DNA of 64,000 nt from Conchocele bisecta (GCA_029237695.1 CM055271.1:38762681-38826680); one strand, 5' to 3'; counted from the stretch's first letter, positions 11,040 to 20,899 are shown. Made by a program: numbers and translations. Notes: generated by a model from the letters alone, not told the origin.

Positions 11040-11295
11040 GGGAGGTTGCGATTTTAACACTGGTACAGAAACTTGCGCGTGTAGAGGTGTTTATGCGTGG
11101 ATCATCATCGATATTTGCTGTGATTTAAATATTGTTACCCGTTATGGATGGGTACAATACGTGTAGGTATTAATTAAACATATACTACCTGAGTACCGAT
11201 ATTAACGGTAATTTTCGCAACTGTTTATAAACGTCAACGTGTACGTGTTGCCCGTAGCTACCCGTTCCGGTTAAAATATTAAATCGCAACCTCCC
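11040..11295. mobile_element. 256-bp MITE with TIR GGGAGGTTGCGATTT, TA duplication
   Basis: The ends GGGAGGTTGCGATTT and AAATCGCAACCTCCC are exact inverted repeats and are flanked by TA (11038-11039 and 11296-11297). A TA duplication suits Tc1/mariner-like enzymes, but the family is not identified. A similar end, GGGAGATTGCGAAATC, begins at about 11348 without a visible partner. Confidence 0.78.
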
Positions 11296-12143
11296 TATTG
11301 TCACAATTTGGTGAAAAGCTTCACCATTTAAATCCACATTTTCTTAATAGGGAGATTGCGAAATCAGCCGTATACGCGTATGTGAACGTGTAACACATTC
11401 ATTTAATGTATACAAGAATTGCCTCTTTTGACCAGTGATATAAACTAATTATTGTAGACATGCGGTTGATTTTGCAACCCGTCTCATCTACAATAAAGCG
11501 GTCCTGTCTCGCACAGCATGCCTCCAATCAGCAATGTGTGATTTTAAATATATCTACGCCTACAGTTCATTTTTAAGTATAAACTTGACCTGATGTCTCG
11601 GTAACTGATGATTGACTTGAAACTTCAGTTTTACATTTACCATCCTAGAGGATCCTAAATGAGGGTTCGTTGTTTATGGAACGTAATTAACGAGTCTCAT
11701 AAAAAGGATAAAATCGAGCCTATTTAAGGGCGAGTTTTTATTCTTTTTAGAAGATGAGATTAAAACATTCTTTAAAACTCACCGGTACATTCTTCCCCCT
11801 CCGTGTCTTTGATCTCCTTGGCCTTGTCTTCCATCATTCTCTGCTTCACCTGCGTCATCCTATAATCGCGACACCTCTTGTTGTAGAAACGTTGATTGTC
11901 TCTGTACCATTCGGCCATGTATTTCTCATGGTCAGGAGTGAATGGGAATGGCATGGCGTTCTGCTTCCTCTTCTTGGGGGTCTTCTTTGGTGTCTTCCTG
12001 GGGTCCCGGCAACCTCTTTGGCTCGTGCGTGTAGTATGCGGGGCGGTGGAGTGACGATGCTGGGCTCCCCGTCATCCTGCTCATCGACCTCCATCTGCTG
12101 CTTCCCGACCTCGCTCTCCACGTCTCTCTCCATGACCTCAACC

Positions 12144-12297
12144 CCGACCTTCTCTACCCCGACCTTCTCTACCCCGACATTCTCTACCCCGACCTTCTCT
12201 ACACCGACCTTCTCTACCCCGACCTGCTCCACTTCCACCATTCTCCACTTCCACCTGCTCCACTTCCACCTGCTCCACTTCCACCTGCTCCACTTCG
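12144..12297 (-). repeat. Coding 15-bp minisatellite in the MADF gene
   Basis: Six or so tandem copies of a 15-bp 'ccgaccttctctacc' unit are followed by five of a related 'tccacttccacctgc' unit. Read on the minus strand they give pentapeptides VGVEK and VEVEQ (or their frame variants). Repeat-length change here would keep the frame. Confidence 0.8.
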
Positions 12298-12529
12298 ATA
12301 TGTCTCTCTCCACCTCTGTCACTGTCACCTTCCTCTGACTCTTCCCCAGAGGCCCCAGCCTTCGACCACATTTCTTTCGAGGGGGCATGGTAGGCTAATT
12401 ATTTTGTCGAATTTAACTTGATGTCTCTACTGCGACTACATGTATTAAAACTGATCGCGGGCGACAGGCCGGCCGGTATTTATACTTGTGATGATCTAGC
12501 CTCATCCGCACGACACCACGTGACACATC

Positions 12530-13015
12530 TTTCCTCAATCGTGTTAAACACGTAGTCAACACGTGAGCATCGTATGCAGCTCGCGCTGCGTCGTGACTAT
12601 GTCGTGGTCTACACGTGTTGAGTTCGTAGTAACATCGTACCATACACGGGACAAGGACGTAGCTTGCACGTAGTGTACTCGTGTCAATCGTACGCAACAC
12701 GTGACTATCGTAACTAGCTCGTGTTCAGGTCGGGACCAATATGATGTACGATGTTAGTACGTGTATAGTACGAACTACAAGAGCACACTACGTCAATGCC
12801 GAGTACACCACGTGTATAACACGAGTATAACACGAGTACAACACGATTCCCCACGAGCAATGCTAAAGTTTTGAACAAGTTGAAAATTTCGCCACTATTG
12901 ACAGCCAGCTACGATCGCCCACGAAGTGTCCCGAGCACACTGCGTCCTCACTACGAGTACATTGCGAGTACATTGCGAGTTGATTACGAATCAACAAGAG
13001 CTTCCTACACGTGGT
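12530..13015. promoter_or_regulatory. Right subterminal zone rich in ACGTGT/ACACGA words
   Basis: Mirror of the zone at 4279-4520, but longer. It is filled with ACACGTG, TACGAG, CGTGTTG and ACACGAG words. It lies immediately upstream of the MADF gene, so it could act both as end-binding sequence and as promoter region. A 95-codon minus-strand frame in it is not considered a gene. Confidence 0.5.
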
Positions 13016-13051
13016 AGATCGTAGTAACATCGTGAAAGTGTGACCCTAGCA
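13016..13051 (-). repeat. Right TIR of the Harbinger element
   Basis: Inverted partner of 4243-4278, followed by TAA at 13052-13054. Confidence 0.9.
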
Positions 13052-13054
13052 TAA

Positions 13055-14049
13055 CACTTACATGCATAGTCCAGGCTCTGGGCTATACCCCCGCATACCA
13101 TCCGAGAGGCAAAATTTCTGAAAATTTAAATTACTTACATGTTCCATTCCCAACAAATTTCTCACAGGTGATAGTCTGGAATTTACGGTGACAATGCATG
13201 GCGGCTATTTTTCAAAATGGCCGCCATCAAAAAGTGTTTTTACTCATATCTTGGTCAGTGAGTCGCGTAAAAGTTTATATATGGTACCTATACCTATGTG
13301 TATAGGTTCACAGTACAATAGGAGCTCATTATTGATAATAGTAGATGATTTAGTTGCAAATCAAAATGGCCGCTAAGAAAATGCTGTTTTGTCCAAATTA
13401 CGCTATTTTATACACATAGAGGCATCATTTTGGTGCATCTTTCTTCCATGTAAGAAAGTGTAATGACGTGGAAAGCACAGCCGTATTGAATTTGAAAATT
13501 TGATAACTGAACCGTTTAGAATACAAGATTAAACAGCAAAGTTAAACTGAAAACAATGAGGTGAACTGTGTGTTGATTTTGACAACTTTTATTGTTAACA
13601 TAAACGCGAATGTGCAACAGCGATACTAAACTTGCATACCGGTACATTCTAAAACAATGTAGTTTCACAATCATTTTTTCTGGGAGGGGAGGGATCATAA
13701 AATGTGTACAATACAATACAGTCCTTACCTTACTACTAGAACGGCTCTTGTCACGTACTGTAACCGGGTACGCCAGAGTCGATGCATCCCTTTTCAAATT
13801 CACAGTTAAAAATTCATATTGAACTGGACAGCATATGAAACTACTGTTTTACATGTGGGTGACATTCATAGCCCGATGTGGCAATCCAGCCTAACCATAC
13901 ACTAATTAAAGTCATAGTTGGTCGGTATGATACAATTTGCATGTCTGTTACATTGATCAGCTAAATGCAGCTTACATATAGGTGACAGGGTTACTACTGT
14001 ACTTTTATTAAGCCATGTTTGGTTTGTATAACTGCATTTTACATGAGTT
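13055..14049. other. Noncoding stretch, no feature recognised
   Basis: AT-rich. It contains 'aaaatggccgccatcaaaaa' and a related 'aaatggccgctaagaaa', words often seen in dispersed bivalve repeats, but no structure with clear ends. Confidence 0.4.
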
Positions 14050-14665
14050 TAACGGTGAACAGTATATTACGGTGAGAAGAACATGAACCTGTTATATGGC
14101 ATATTTATAATAATTGTATTGCTAGGATTATTTTATCTATGCAGATTTTCAACTGGATGAGAAAATAGTCAATGGCGTCTGCTCACTGAAGCGTATTGGA
14201 ACTCTCCAAGTTTTGTGCTCTTTGGAGGTTGAAGTCATGTGATATAGAGAATAGTGGGTTAGTGCCGTGAATGGGAAAAGCTATCTGGCAAGGGTTAGGA
14301 AACGGGATGGGCGAGGCTCTGCCGAGCACATCCCGTTTCCGAGCCGCGCCAGATATTTTTCTCATTCACGGCACTAACCTACTATTCTATGTATCCCGTC
14401 AACACCTACAAATGGCTTTAAAATGCAAAAAAGTAACACTAGTCACCGCATATATTCATACGCAGTGATTAGGTCGTATTGACAGGATATCAAAAATGTT
14501 TCACGGCACCGTGTTTTACGGCATATACGCACTGTGTTGACGTGATAAAAACAGAATGTCAAACTCGTTGTTTCCCTTTGATATGAAATTTATGAAACTC
14601 GTCTTGAGGCTCGGTGCATAAATTGTGCGTGACTCGTTTCATAAACGGGAACGATTTTGTTAATT
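14050..14665. repeat. Copy of a repeat also found inside the 8.25-kb unit
   Basis: The blocks 'gaacctgttatatggca', 'gaaaatagtcaatggcgtct', 'tttccctttgatatga' and 'cataaattgtgcgtgactcg' occur in the same order at 43700-43985 and in the two later array copies. Here they are separated by an inserted fold-back element (14241-14394) and about 160 bp more. Confidence 0.65.
14241..14394. mobile_element. 154-bp fold-back MITE
   Basis: Arms GTTAGTGCCGTGAATGGG and CTCATTCACGGCACTAAC, with an inner palindrome around AACGGGATG...CATCCCGTT. It interrupts the repeat at 14050-14665, so it is the younger insertion. Confidence 0.75.
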
Positions 14666-14825
14666 CGAGGGAACGAATCGCTAAATAGAGGGAACGAATT
14701 GTCACTTCGTGCGAACGAATTGTTAATTCGAGGGAACGAATTCTTAACTCGAGGGAACGAATTGGTAATTCGAGGGAACGAATTGTTAACTTGAGGGAAC
14801 GAATTGTTATTTCGTGGGAACCAAT
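14655..14825. repeat. 21-bp minisatellite
   Basis: About eight tandem copies of a 21-bp unit, 'gagggaacgaattgttaattc' with variants. The minus strand reads as heptapeptides of the NSFPRIN type for this reason only; it is not taken as a gene. Confidence 0.8.
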
Positions 14826-14875
14826 TAATAAAAAAAAATCCATGTCCCCTGCTGGGCTCCGTAGCTGTATAATTT

Positions 14876-15600
14876 ATTGTATCCCCCGGACTCCGTCGGG
14901 GGATACTATGGATTTGACAGCGCGCCGCGTCCGCGTTCGCGTCCGCGTCCGCGTCCTCGTCCGCGTCCGCCGCAGACACTTCTTGTCCGGAGCATAACTC
15001 GAACACCCTTTGGAATATTTTCATGAAACTTCACACATGCATAGACCACGACCCGAAGGTGTGTCGCGCACAAGAATGACAACTCTTGCATAGCTAATTT
15101 TTGAGTTATCTCCCTTTTTTGTTTCTCGCACTTATTTCGTGTCCGGAGCATAACTCCACCACCCTTTGGAATATTTTCATGAAACTTCACACATGCATAG
15201 ACCACGACCCGAAGGTGTGTCGCGCACAAGAATGACAACTCTTGCATAGGTAATTTTTTAGTTATCTCCCTTTTTTGTTTCGCGCACTGATTGACCATAA
15301 CTCGACCACCCTTTGGAATATTTTTATGAAACTAACACATTGAATTAGACCACGAACCGAAGGTGTGTCGTGCACAAGAATGACAACTCTTGCATAGCTA
15401 ATTTTTTTTAGTTATCTCCCTTTTTTGTTTTCGCTCACTGATTTCCTGTCCGGAGCATAACTCGACCACCCTTTGGAATATTTTCATGAAACTTCACACA
15501 TGCATAGACCACGACCCGGAGGTGTGTCGCGCACAAGAATGACAACTCTTGCGTAGCTAATTTTTCAGTTATCTCCCTTTTTTGTTTTGCGCACTCTACA
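14876..15600. mobile_element. Pearl-like element: hairpin, GTCCGC microsatellite and four 154-bp cores
   Basis: Starts with the hairpin TATCCCCCG...CGGGGGATA, continues with (GTCCGC)n at about 14928-14972, then four tandem cores of about 154 bp. Each core holds GTCCGGAGCATAACTC, CCCTTTGGAATATTTT, CACACATGCATAGACCACGA and TTATCTCCCTTTTTTG. The third core is the most diverged. The layout matches tandem-repeat-containing elements described in bivalves. Confidence 0.7.
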
Positions 15601-15734
15601 AACTGGACAATAATGCATGAAGACCTGTTATCTCGTCTGCTCTGTACACCTTTTCTCGTGTGCTCTGCACACCTTACCTGTAGAGAGAACAATAGAAACT
15701 GGGAGAACCATGTGCTAGCATGGGCTAGCATGTG

Positions 15735-16325
15735 CAGATGTCCAGTGCTTGACCACTGCTGACCAGGTAATTTATACAGGTAAATTACTACATTGGGTAC
15801 TATGTTTAAAATATTGTGGCATTATGTGGACCTGTGCAGATATATGTAGATAAATATAGGACTATTAAAAAAAAATCTTGTCTCCAATAGCAAGCATTAT
15901 TATTTTTAAACTTTTTTTTTTCATTTTTTTTTTCATTTTTTTTTTTTTCATTTTTTTTTTCAAATTATTTTTCAATTTTTGTCTAGTAGCATAAGGTCGT
16001 AAGTGCTATATACAGACTATTCACATGTGCATGTGCTAGCATGTGCAACTGACCACTGACCACTTACAGGTAATTTATACAGGTAAATGATTATATTACA
16101 TTTCCGTAAACTGTGTTGAAAATATTGTGGCATTATGTGGACCTGTGCAGTATATGTAGATAAATATAGGACTATTAAAAAAAATTCTGGGCTCCTGTAG
16201 CAAGCATTATTATTTTTAATTTTTAAACTTTTTTTCCATTTTTTTTTTTTCATTTTTCTTTTTCAAATTCTTTTTCAATTTTTGTCTAGTAGCATAAGGT
16301 CGTAAGTGCTATATAAAGACTATTA
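15735..16325 (+). repeat. Direct duplication of about 290 bp
   Basis: Two adjacent copies (about 15735-16018 and 16030-16320) share 'caggtaatttatacaggtaa', 'attgtggcattatgtggacc', 'agataaatataggactatta', a T-rich stretch and 'tagcataaggtcgtaagtgc'. The copies differ by indels and several substitutions. Confidence 0.8.
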
Positions 16326-16338
16326 CATCATAATAAAA

Positions 16339-16402
16339 CAATTATTGACTAGTGAGCCATAGAATATAATCTGATATTCTATGGTTCACTAGTCAATAAT
16401 TG
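16339..16402. repeat. Near-perfect hairpin, 29-bp stem
   Basis: CAATTATTGACTAGTGA...CCATAGAATAT is followed after a 6-nt loop by its reverse complement with one mismatch. It lies directly after the 290-bp duplication. Confidence 0.8.
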
Positions 16403-16489
16403 TATATGTTCGGGCCAGTGAAAATTGCTTTCGGGCCCAGGCTCGAGGTCAAGGCGGGACAAGGCGAGGCATCTGATTCCGCGGAATTC

Positions 16490-16572
16490 ATGTTTATTTA
16501 TCTCCCTTTGTTGTTTCATGCTCTGATTTTGTATCCAGAGCATAACTCGAACACCCTTTGGAATATTTTTAT
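16490..16572. repeat. Single partial 154-bp core
   Basis: Shares TTATCTCCCTTTGTTG, CAGAGCATAACTCGAAC and CCCTTTGGAATATTTT with the cores at 14980-15600. It is truncated by the following element. Confidence 0.65.
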
Positions 16573-17850
16573 GCCCCACCACGATAGTGGAGGGGGCATT
16601 TAGTGTTACCCTTGTCCGTCCGTCCGTCCGTCCGTCCGTCCGTCCGCACACACGAATGGGTACTTGTTGTAAGCGTACGGGGATCTTATTGGGTAGGGTT
16701 AGGATAGTGTTGGGTACTCTTGTTGGGTATTTGTATACAGTAAAAACAGTAAAAACCCAACAAGTATTCATTCGTAGGAACGTGCGTCCCGTCCTCCCGT
16801 CCGTCCGTCCGTCCGTCCGTCACAAAACACTCGGGTAAATGTCTCATAATTTCTTCATCCTTCGACCGATCTGCTTCATATTTCATATACGCATTGCTCT
16901 AATGGTCCTCTACCGCCCTGCGCCACGTTCGTTCTGCCCCCGTCAAGCCCAGGGTCAAGGTCACATACTTAGTGCTTCAAAAACATTAACGCTTGGGTAA
17001 ATATCTTATACTTTCTGTTTTCTTTCATGGATCATCTTCATATTTCATATACGCATTGCTCTAATGGTCCTCTACCGCCCTGTGCCAAATCCACGTTCGT
17101 CCTGCCCCACCAATCCCAGGGTCAAGGTCACATACTTGGTGCTTCAAAAACTTTAATGCTCAGGTAAATATCTTATAATTTTTATTTCCATTCACGGATC
17201 AACTTCATATTTCATATACACGTTGCTCTAATGGTCGTCTACCGCCCTGTGCCAAATCGACGTTCGTCCTGCCCCGCCAAGCCCAGGGTCAAGGTCACAT
17301 ACTTAGTGCTTCAAAAACTTTAACGCTCGGGTAAATATCTTATAATTTCTGTTTTCTTTCATGGATCATCTTCATATTTCATATACGCATTGCTCTAATG
17401 GTCCTCTACCGCCCTGTGCCAAATCCACGTTCGTCCTGCCCCCGCCAATCCCAGGTCAAGGTCAACACATACTTGGTGCTGCAAAAACTTTAATGCTCAG
17501 GTAAATATCTTATAATTTTTCTTTCCATTCACGGATCAATTTCATATTTCATATATGCGTTGCTCTAATGGTCCTCTACCGCCCTGTGCCAAATCCACGT
17601 TCGTCCCGCCCCCGCCAAGCCCAGGGTTAACATCATATACTTAGTGCTTCAAAAACTTTAACGCTCAGGTAAATATCTTATAATTTCTGTTTTCTTTCAC
17701 GGATCAGCTTCATATTTCATATATGCATTGCTCTAATGGTCCTCTACCGCCCTGTGCCAAATCCACGTTTGTCCTGCCCCCGCCAAGCACAGGGTCAAGG
17801 TCACATACTTGGTGCTTCAAAAACTTTAACGCTCAGGTAAAAGAAAATTT
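16573..17850. mobile_element. Pearl-like element: hairpin, two (CCGT)n tracts, six 168-bp cores
   Basis: A terminal hairpin (GCCCCACCAC...GTGGAGGGGGC) is followed by (TCCG)n at about 16612-16644, a short unique part, a second (CCGT)n at about 16792-16820, and six tandem cores of 166-171 bp. Each core contains 'tcatatttcatata', 'tgctctaatggtcctctacc' and 'cagggtcaaggtca'. Relatives in the other orientation lie at 21330-21760 and 24360-24930. Confidence 0.75.
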
Positions 17851-17924
17851 TGACTTGCAATTTGGCCTCATTTATTATCAAAGCGATATGTGGGACATCT
17901 GTGTTCTATGAACACATTTTCTAG

Positions 17925-18235
17925 TTTATTAAACTTCACACATGCATAGAAGACGACCCAAAGGTGTGTCGCACGTAAGAATGACAACTCTTGCGTCGTT
18001 AATTTCTTAGTTATCTCCCTTTGTTGTTTCGTGCACTGATTTCGTGTCTGGAGCATAACTCGAACACCCTTTGGAATATTTTCATGAAACTTCACACATG
18101 CATAGACCACGACCCTAAAGGTGTGTCCCGCAAGAATGACAACTCTTGCATCACTAATTCTTTAGTTATCTCCCTTTGTTTTTCCGTCACTGATTTTGTC
18201 TCCGGAGCATAACTCGAACACCCTTTTTTCAAACT
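17925..18235. repeat. Two more 154-bp cores
   Basis: Two tandem copies of the core seen at 14980-15600, again with CACACATGCATAG, GGAGCATAACTCGAACACCC and TTATCTCCCTTTGTT. They are followed at about 18238-18290 by 'ggggagggggataca' and an inverted 'cttgtcgacaag' hairpin that looks like the element end. Confidence 0.7.
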
Positions 18236-18453
18236 ACTTGTGTATCTGGGGAGGGGGATACACATGCGCTTGTCGACAAGCGTCCATTTCTAGTTTATAT
18301 GTATTTTATATGTAGTGTCACCCTCGTTTCCATGTAGTTGATTAAATTTGTACTCTCCGAACTCAGAGGAAATAAAGATATACTAGCCTAAGTACATACA
18401 TACATTACTTTACGCAATCAATGCTTGTGTTGACATAATATTGTATATTCCTG

Positions 18454-18675
18454 TGGGTCGTTTCACTAAACTTCGTACGACTAAAACGTTCATAAGTTCA
18501 AGTTTAGCATTTTCTGGAAATTTCAATTGACGGATTTACATTTATTGAGCATAGGCTGCATTCACCTATGCTCAATAAATGTAAATCCAATAATCGTTCA
18601 CAAGAAACTATTGTTAAAATAAATGCTTGCCCTTACGAACATTTTAGTCCTACAAAGTTTAGTGAAATGACCCCC
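18454..18675. mobile_element. 222-bp fold-back MITE
   Basis: Outer arms GGGTCGTTTCACTAAACTT / AAGTTTAGTGAAATGACCC, and an inner arm GGATTTACATTTATTGAGC / GCTCAATAAATGTAAATCC around a short loop (about 18533-18588). Confidence 0.78.
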
Positions 18676-18769
18676 TGTAGTTCCGCCATATATGAGAGCA
18701 GGAGAACGCTATTATACGTAGTAAGAACAGCTGTATTAGTTCTGCTTAAACAATATAGACGTTTTCCGT

Positions 18770-18833
18770 GGCACTCGGGAACTGTTTGAACTCCACCGCC
18801 GTAGGCCGCGGGTTCAAACAATTCCCGAGTGCC
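18770..18833. repeat. 64-bp hairpin
   Basis: GGCACTCGGGAACTGTTTGAAC and GTTCAAACAATTCCCGAGTG arms around a GC-rich loop. Confidence 0.7.
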
Positions 18834-19069
18834 TTGACAAACGCTTACCAATGGCTGGGCAAGGTCGAACGTTAGTGTTACATTTTCGTCTGCAATATCG
18901 TGCAATTTGAGCATTTATGCAGTACTTTCGGTACTTTAATAGCTCCATTCAAACAGCTGATTTACTCCTATCCAGGTGCCGCAGTACACGTCACGTGATG
19001 AAATCAGGTGGTACAATACTCTTTAGTCTAGACACAAAGCTTATGTGGAGCTCTGAGTATGTATCCTCA

Positions 19070-19338
19070 GGTGGCGCGCCGTGGCGTAATGGTGAGTGTG
19101 TCGGACTACTGATGCGTGCGTTGTGTCCTTGACACTTGAAACTTGACACTTTATCCATACTGCTCCAGTTCACCCAGCTGTAAATGGGTACCGATAATTC
19201 GTAGTTGCTCTGTAAATACGAATTACCGGCTTCTCTCAAAAGTCTCTACCTCCGTTCTTTCTCCCATTCTTGGGAGACGGCATGCAAGGTCCTAGAGCCG
19301 GTGCCGCCGTTAAATATAAGCAAAAAAAAATAAAAACA
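19070..19338 (+). mobile_element. tRNA-derived SINE with 8-bp target duplication
   Basis: The body is bounded by TATCCTCA on both sides (19062-19069 and 19339-19346). The head has a box A-like TGGCGTAATGGT; box B is degenerate. The body contains the 'cacccagctgtaaatggg' word common in animal SINE bodies. The 3' end is A-rich (a run of nine A, then TAAAAAC). These traits together indicate RNA-mediated insertion by LINE machinery. Confidence 0.75.
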
Positions 19339-19350
19339 TATCCTCATGTA

Positions 19351-19643
19351 CCAGTAGCCTATTTCATCAACATTGCAAAGTTTACTTTGAGGGAGTAATC
19401 ATTTATTTTACCTGAAATGCATTATTTCATATATAACTAACAAATGCATATATTTCATGATTAAAAGTATGCAGAATTATTATACTGAATGTATTACATT
19501 ATCACAGCCAAAATGGCTGTGATAATGTAATAAATTCAGTATAATAAAAATTAATAAATTTATCATAAAATTGAAAATTTCTCCCTCAAAGTATACTTTG
19601 CTACTAAAGTATACTTTGCAATTTTGATGAAATCGGCTACTGG
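19351..19643. mobile_element. Palindromic MITE, copy 1
   Basis: Ends CCAGTAGCC...GGCTACTGG. The whole element folds back around CAGCCAAAATGGCTG, with long arms of TGATAATGTAATAAATTCAG. It contains repeated AAAGTATACTTTG. An inverted second copy lies at 20997-21307. Confidence 0.82.
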
Positions 19644-19802
19644 TTGCGGGGAGGACAATGACCCAGGTATATTTATGGACGCTGAATAACGATTTTGCCG
19701 GGGTCACCCGCTGGGAGCCGTCACCAATGCTGTAGGGAGACAATGAGGTCGTCACCCCTGACAAAATCAGGTCAGTCGTAGAGGTCAGGTGTAACGAAAT
19801 AT

Positions 19803-20071
19803 GAGACACGCCCTGTGAGTTTGTACCTTCGGACATCTGCGTAATTTCATTAAACACGATTACAAAATTTACAATATTTTCAGTAAATGGCGTCATAAGT
19901 TGACAACAGTTTCAGATTACATGCGGCATTATATTCGGAATTATATTCCGCATGTACTCTGAAACTTTTGTCAACTTTTGACTTTATTTATGAAAAATAT
20001 TGTAAGTTTTGTAAACGTATTTAATGAAATTACGCAAATGTCCGAAGGTACAGAATCGCATGGGGTGTCTC
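19803..20071. mobile_element. 269-bp fold-back element
   Basis: Arms of about 120 bp are centred near 19935 (CATGCGGCA...TTCCGCATG) and include 'taccttcggacat' and 'atgtccgaaggta'. The arms differ by several substitutions, so it is not fresh. Confidence 0.72.
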
Positions 20072-20161
20072 AATTATGCACTTCATTGTCCATATTATAG
20101 TCCCATGCCAAACACCAATGCCGCACACGTATTAACATAAGGACTTAATTCTCTGTGTTTG

Positions 20162-20655
20162 TATGGTGGCATATTTCTGTCATCTACATAACGTGATAAT
20201 GTGATAGTTAAGTCGTCTTAATGCACGTAATAAGTCGTATTTACTACATAATTATCGCGTCCACAGAAGAGAAAATGGATGAGAGAACTAAGTTAAGCAC
20301 ACAATCTCGTCCGAAACGTGATACTGTAACATTTGATCTCGTCTTGATCAGTTAGTAAATCGACCTATTGCGTCAAGACGTCTTACTAACTGATCAAGTC
20401 GGGATGAACGTATATTAAATCGGCGGACTGTTTTTATTCGACGAGAAAAATTGTAGAAATAAAATTATAATTCGATGGCACTAGTGGGCTGTATCACGCT
20501 TTTGACGAGATTTCCTGTTAGTTATCGCGTCCAATTTATCCCGTACTGGCCAATTAGTAAGTCGTATTGAAGGGATGTTAGTTAAGACGACTTATAAGGT
20601 GTGTATAGACGTCTTAACTATCACGTTATCACGTTAAGTTTAAATATGCCATCAT
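20162..20655. mobile_element. 494-bp fold-back element
   Basis: Outer arms TATGGTGGCATATTT / AAATATGCCATCATA and AACGTGATAATGTGATAGTT / AACTATCACGTTATCACGTT. A second inner palindrome, TTGATCAGTTAGTAA / TTACTAACTGATCAA, sits near the centre. Several GTCGTCTTA/TAAGACGAC words occur. Confidence 0.75.
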
Positions 20656-20769
20656 AATTATGTTCGCACAATAGATGTCCTGGTGTGAGCAGTGTTGAGT
20701 TCGAAATTAGAAGTTCATGAAATTCGCACAAATTCCTCTCTATTTGGGAAACTGTTAGTTTAAAACATA

Positions 20770-20899
20770 CAGTGAAAACTCGCTAAACCGGACACCCTGT
20801 GATCACGAACAGATATTATCATTAGATAAATGACCAGAACACTCATCAAAATTATGATCAAAACTGTTTACTGTTGTTCGGTTTAGAGAGGTTCCTCTG
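20770..20899. mobile_element. Pogo/Tigger-like MITE, copy A
   Basis: Begins CAGTGAAAACTCGCTAAACC and ends with GGTTTAGAGAGGTTCCTCTG, flanked by TA. The TIR style CAGTGgAACCTCTCTAAACC is that of pogo-type MITEs. The second copy is at 29108-29321. Confidence 0.65.

Larger units (their letters stand above)
8650..12388 (-). pseudogene. MADF-domain protein of the Harbinger element, 4 exons, frameshifted
   Basis: Second Harbinger protein; such Myb/MADF proteins bind DNA and help import the transposase. Exon 1 (12388-11783) starts MPPRKKCGRR, carries a low-complexity Val/Glu repeat, a basic KKTPKKRKQ stretch and the start of the MADF domain (YMAEWYRDNQRFYNKRCRDY). A frameshift near 12003 separates its two halves. 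Exon 2 (10513-10337) gives the rest of MADF (WWNSMRTYYGKLSKEAKSG). Exon 3 (9788-9564) is acidic. Exon 4 (9179-8650) has a BESS-like FARDIVSSMRRVPEERW motif, a second frameshift near 8985, and a tail ending YFNFDD. Junctions 1-2 and 3-4 agree in phase; 2-3 does not in my reading, so a further small error or a different splice site lies there. Confidence 0.72.
4243..13051 (+). mobile_element. Full-length PIF/Harbinger DNA transposon, 8.8 kb
   Basis: The element starts TGCTAGGGTCACAC and ends with its reverse complement. It is flanked by TAA on both sides (4240-4242 and 13052-13054), the 3-bp duplication typical of PIF/Harbinger. The terminal inverted repeats match over 36 bp with one mismatch. 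It carries the two genes expected of the superfamily in convergent orientation: a plus-strand DDE transposase (4806-7694) and a minus-strand MADF-domain protein (8650-12388). Both have frameshifts, and at least four smaller repeats are inserted inside, so the copy is probably immobile on its own. It could still be moved in trans because its ends are intact. At 8809 bp it is long for this superfamily. Confidence 0.88.

Noticed and set aside
11754..12338. 194-codon plus-strand frame with many TFSTP repeats
   Set aside because: Antisense shadow of the 15-bp minisatellite in the minus-strand MADF gene.
14590..15024. 144-codon minus-strand frame with NSFPRIN heptapeptides
   Set aside because: Produced by the 21-bp minisatellite and the GC-rich microsatellite next to it; no independent support.
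14906..15731. Minus-strand frames with repeated FLCATHLRVVVYACVKFHENIPKG
   Set aside because: Shadows of the 154-bp tandem cores; the same peptide recurs at 17868-18110 for the same reason.
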